Of a DNA stretch of 32,748 nucleotides, positions 30,356-32,748 are shown one piece after another (the first letter of the stretch is position 1; each line of letters opens with the position of its first letter). Under the pieces are notes generated by a model. The model made no database searches and was not told the origin of the DNA. It saw only the letters and a list, made by a program, of their open reading frames with translations. A program made the translations under genes and the position numbers. This stretch comes from Myxococcales bacterium (GTDB taxonomy: Bacteria; Myxococcota_A; Polyangia; Polyangiales; Polyangiaceae), in contig JAEUKE010000027.1 in NCBI GenBank assembly GCA_016794345.1, positions 1-32,748 of the forward strand, in the 5' to 3' direction.

Positions 30356-30361
30356 TAGTAT
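30356..30361 (+). promoter_or_regulatory. Possible -10 element of the helicase gene
   Basis: TAGTAT is a four-of-six match to TATAAT and ends 6 bases before the GTG at 30368. No Shine-Dalgarno lies between them, so a leaderless transcript is possible. The expected -35 position (about 30333-30338) reads TTCCCG, a weak match. Confidence 0.4.
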
Positions 30362-30367
30362 CGGCGC

Positions 30368-32748
30368 GTGCCCCCTCCCCCTTGGAAGCTCGAAACCGGG
30401 CTCGCGTCCGTCCTCGACAAGTGGGTCGCCTCCGGCGCCGTTCGGTCCTGCCTCACGGCGGACCGCACGGTCGGAGAGAAGCCGGGCGCCTTCGCGCCCT
30501 TCCCGGAAGATCTCCACGCGTCGGTGGTGAAGGCCCTGCATGCGCAGGGCGTCGAGCGGCTCTACGAGCATCAGGCGCGCGCGCTCCGGGCCGCACGCTC
30601 GGGCAAACACACGGTCGTCGCCACGCCCACCGCGAGCGGCAAGAGCCTCTGCTTCAACCTTCCCGTGCTCGACGCGCTCGCGCGTGAGCCGGACGCGTGC
30701 GCCATCTACCTCTACCCGACCAAGGCGCTCTCCCGCGATCAGGAGGCGAGCGTGCAGGAGCTCGCGCGGGCCTCCGGCCTCAGCATCCCGGCCGTCGTCT
30801 ACGACGGCGACACCCCCGGGGACGCGCGGCGCGCCGCGCGCGAGCGCACGAGCATCGTGATGACCAACCCCGACATGCTCCACGCAGGCGTCCTGCCGCA
30901 CCACGCCAGCTGGGCTCGTGTGATGTCGAAGCTCCGCTACGTGGTGGTGGACGAGCTGCACACCTACCGCGGCGTCTTCGGCTCACACGTCGCGCACGTC
31001 CTCGCCCGGCTCAAGCGCGCGGCCGAGTTCCACGGCTCGAAGCCGACGTTCATCGCCGCCACCGCCACCATCGGCAACCCGCGCACACATGCGGCGCGTC
31101 TCTTCGGCGAGCCCGAGGACAACGTCGAGCTCGTGGCGGAGTCGGGCGCCCCGCAAGGCGAGCGCCGCGTCTTCGTCTACAACCCGCCCGTCGTGAACGC
31201 GGAGCTCGGCATCCGGGCGAGCTACCTGAAGAGCGCCGTCCGGCTCACGGCCGATCTGCTCCGCGCGCGCGTGCCCACGATCGTGTTCGGGCCGTCGCGC
31301 AACTCGGTCGAGATCATGCTCAAGTACCTGCGCGACGCGCTCTCCGGCCAGATCCCGGAGGAGGCCATCATGGCCTACCGCGGCGGCTACCTCCCGGACA
31401 CGCGCCGGCGCATCGAGCGCGGCCTCCGCGAGGGCGAGATCCTCGGGGTCGTCGCGACCAACGCGCTCGAGCTCGGCATCGACATCGGCGATCTCGACGC
31501 GGTCGTCTGCGCGAGCTACCCGGGCTCGGTCGCCGGCACCTGGCAGCGCTTCGGACGCGCGGGGCGGCGCGGCAAGCTCTCCGCCGCCATCCTCGTGGCC
31601 GCGAGCCACGCGCTCGACCAGTTCCTCGCGCAGACCCCGGACCTCCTGCTCGACGGCGCGGTGGAGGAGGCACGTATCGATCCCACGAACACCGAGATCC
31701 TCATCCAGCACCTGAAGTGCGCCGCGTTCGAGCTTCCCTTCTTGGCCGGCGAGACCTACGGCGGGCTCGAGTCGGAGGAGACACGTCAGGCGCTCGATTT
31801 CCTCGCCAACCACGGCGTGGTGCACGAGCGCGGCGGCCGCTACCACTGGGCGACGGACAAGTACCCCGCCAACCACGTGAGCCTGCGCAGCGTCGGTTGG
31901 GACAACACCGTCATCATCGACAAGGCAAACGGCAAGACGCTGGCCGAGCTCGACTGGCGCGCAACGCCCACCATGTTGCACGAGCAGGCCATCTACCAAC
32001 ACGACGGCGAGCAGTACCAGGTGGAGCGGCTCGATCACGAGAACCACAAGGCCTATGTCACGAAGGTGGAGCCGGACTACTTCACGACCGCGATGACCAA
32101 CCGCAAGGTCACGCCGCTCGACACCGCAAACGAGAGCCAGCTCTTCCGCGGCACCGGTGTCCTGGGGGAGGTCAGCGTCGTGGAGAAGGTGGTCGGCTTC
32201 AAGAAGATCAAGTTCTTCACGCACGAAAACGCCGGCTACGGCGAGGTGCGCCTGCCCGACATCCAGATGCACACCACGAGCTTCTGGTGGATCGTGCCGG
32301 CCAACCTCTGCCTCGACGCGGGACTCTCGCGCGGCGCCGCGATCGACGGCCTCCGCGGCATCCTCCGCGCGCTCGAGACGGTGGCCACCGTCGCGCTCAT
32401 GTGTGACCCGCGCGACATCGGCCAGTCCCTGGAGGACGGCTGCCTCGGCACGTCGGACGTCGCGAGCGAAGCAGCCCTCGCCTCCCCTTCGGCGGAGGGG
32501 CCGACGTACGGCTTCGACCCCACGCTCTTCCTCTTCGACAACGTGCCCGGCGGCATCGGCCTCGCGCCGCGCATCCACGAGGAAGCGCCCGAGCTCCTCA
32601 CGCGCGTCCGCACGCTGCTCGCGCGGTGCAGCTGCGCCTTCGGCTGCCCGCTCTGCGTGGGCGCGGTGGAGCCGCCCATGCCCGGCGCTCCGGCCCGCCC
32701 CGCCGAGACGAACCGCAAGCGGTCGAGCCTCACCCTGCTCGAGCGCCT
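30368..32748 (+). CDS. MrfA/YprA-type superfamily 2 helicase (partial, runs off right edge)
   Basis: 793 codons are visible and the frame is still open at the window end. Superfamily 2 motifs are all present: Walker A A-T-P-T-A-S-G-K-S (85-93), motif II D-E-L-H (195-198), A-T-A-T-I-G-N-P, N-A-L-E-L-G-I-D-I-G and motif VI Q-R-F-G-R-A-G-R-R-G. A DUF1998/MZB zinc cluster C754, C756, C760, C763 (C-S-C-x-x-G-C-P-x-C) follows near the right edge. This is the layout of Bacillus MrfA (YprA), a 3'-5' DNA helicase in mitomycin-lesion excision, and of related repair helicases. The GTG start agrees with coding bias. It diverges from the lspA operon. Only a few residues should be missing, since the zinc cluster is near the C-terminus in this family. 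Confidence 0.9.
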   Translation, partial: MPPPPWKLETGLASVLDKWVASGAVRSCLTADRTVGEKPGAFAPFPEDLHASVVKALHAQGVERLYEHQARALRAARSGKHTVVATPTASGKSLCFNLPVLDALAREPDACAIYLYPTKALSRDQEASVQELARASGLSIPAVVYDGDTPGDARRAARERTSIVMTNPDMLHAGVLPHHASWARVMSKLRYVVVDELHTYRGVFGSHVAHVLARLKRAAEFHGSKPTFIAATATIGNPRTHAARLFGEPEDNVELVAESGAPQGERRVFVYNPPVVNAELGIRASYLKSAVRLTADLLRARVPTIVFGPSRNSVEIMLKYLRDALSGQIPEEAIMAYRGGYLPDTRRRIERGLREGEILGVVATNALELGIDIGDLDAVVCASYPGSVAGTWQRFGRAGRRGKLSAAILVAASHALDQFLAQTPDLLLDGAVEEARIDPTNTEILIQHLKCAAFELPFLAGETYGGLESEETRQALDFLANHGVVHERGGRYHWATDKYPANHVSLRSVGWDNTVIIDKANGKTLAELDWRATPTMLHEQAIYQHDGEQYQVERLDHENHKAYVTKVEPDYFTTAMTNRKVTPLDTANESQLFRGTGVLGEVSVVEKVVGFKKIKFFTHENAGYGEVRLPDIQMHTTSFWWIVPANLCLDAGLSRGAAIDGLRGILRALETVATVALMCDPRDIGQSLEDGCLGTSDVASEAALASPSAEGPTYGFDPTLFLFDNVPGGIGLAPRIHEEAPELLTRVRTLLARCSCAFGCPLCVGAVEPPMPGAPARPAETNRKRSSLTLLER

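Noticed and set aside
30697..32406. Plus-strand frame of about 570 codons within the helicase region
   Set aside because: The helicase motifs lie in another frame, which is open from 30368 to the window end. This one is an arginine-rich shadow.

Overview
The window is a GC-rich, densely coded chromosomal segment. Gene content suggests Myxococcota, probably the Polyangiales/Sandaracinaceae side: many predicted lipoproteins, a Hanks-type Ser/Thr kinase fused to TPRs, two adjacent lspA genes, an MlaE-pair lipid importer, and a strong preference for G or C at third codon positions. This assignment is inferred from style and content; no rRNA, tRNA or other phylogenetic marker apart from gyrA is present. 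No gap between genes exceeds 300 bases. The longest is the 194-base convergent gap at 14877-15070.

Layout. 1-4033: a truncated lipoprotein gene leaves the left edge, facing a second lipoprotein gene that runs with an 8-base gap into gyrA. 4044-5530: a COQ4-family gene and a TetR-family regulator diverge from a shared region carrying three related operator-like palindromes and a well-formed promoter. 5588-12119: a membrane protein with an apparent 3' frameshift, two overlapping MlaE-type permease genes, a small lipoprotein, a HEAT-repeat protein, then divergent mlaF-like ATPase and mlaD-like genes. Together these give the inner-membrane parts of a phospholipid transporter. 12129-14876: paired hairpins, a free-standing biotinyl carrier, a coiled-coil membrane protein with a cysteine tail, a 43-bp hairpin repeat array, pyrF and an overlapping SpoU/RlmB-type methyltransferase. 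15071-18982: a response-regulator/histidine-kinase gene with a cysteine desulfurase downstream, diverging from lnt. 18954-23803: a five-gene leftward cluster pncB-pncA-coaE-exonuclease-DUF72. 23880-27914: folD, a GST-fold protein and the Ser/Thr kinase. 27947-30266: a leftward lspA-lspA-lgt operon. 30368 to the right edge: a partial MrfA/YprA-type helicase.

How the genes fit together. Lgt, two LspA copies and Lnt cover all three steps of lipoprotein maturation within 13 kb, and the window also encodes at least three candidate lipoproteins. PncB, PncA-like and CoaE form a nucleotide-cofactor salvage group. The MrfA-like helicase and the MrfB/YprB-like DEDD nuclease match the partners of the Bacillus mitomycin-repair system, though they lie about 9 kb apart here. 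The observations most worth following are the COQ4/TetR operator-promoter array, the hairpin repeat family that sits both between genes and inside the nuclease coding sequence, the frameshift before mlaE, the altered ABC signature in the MlaF-like ATPase, and the duplicated lspA.
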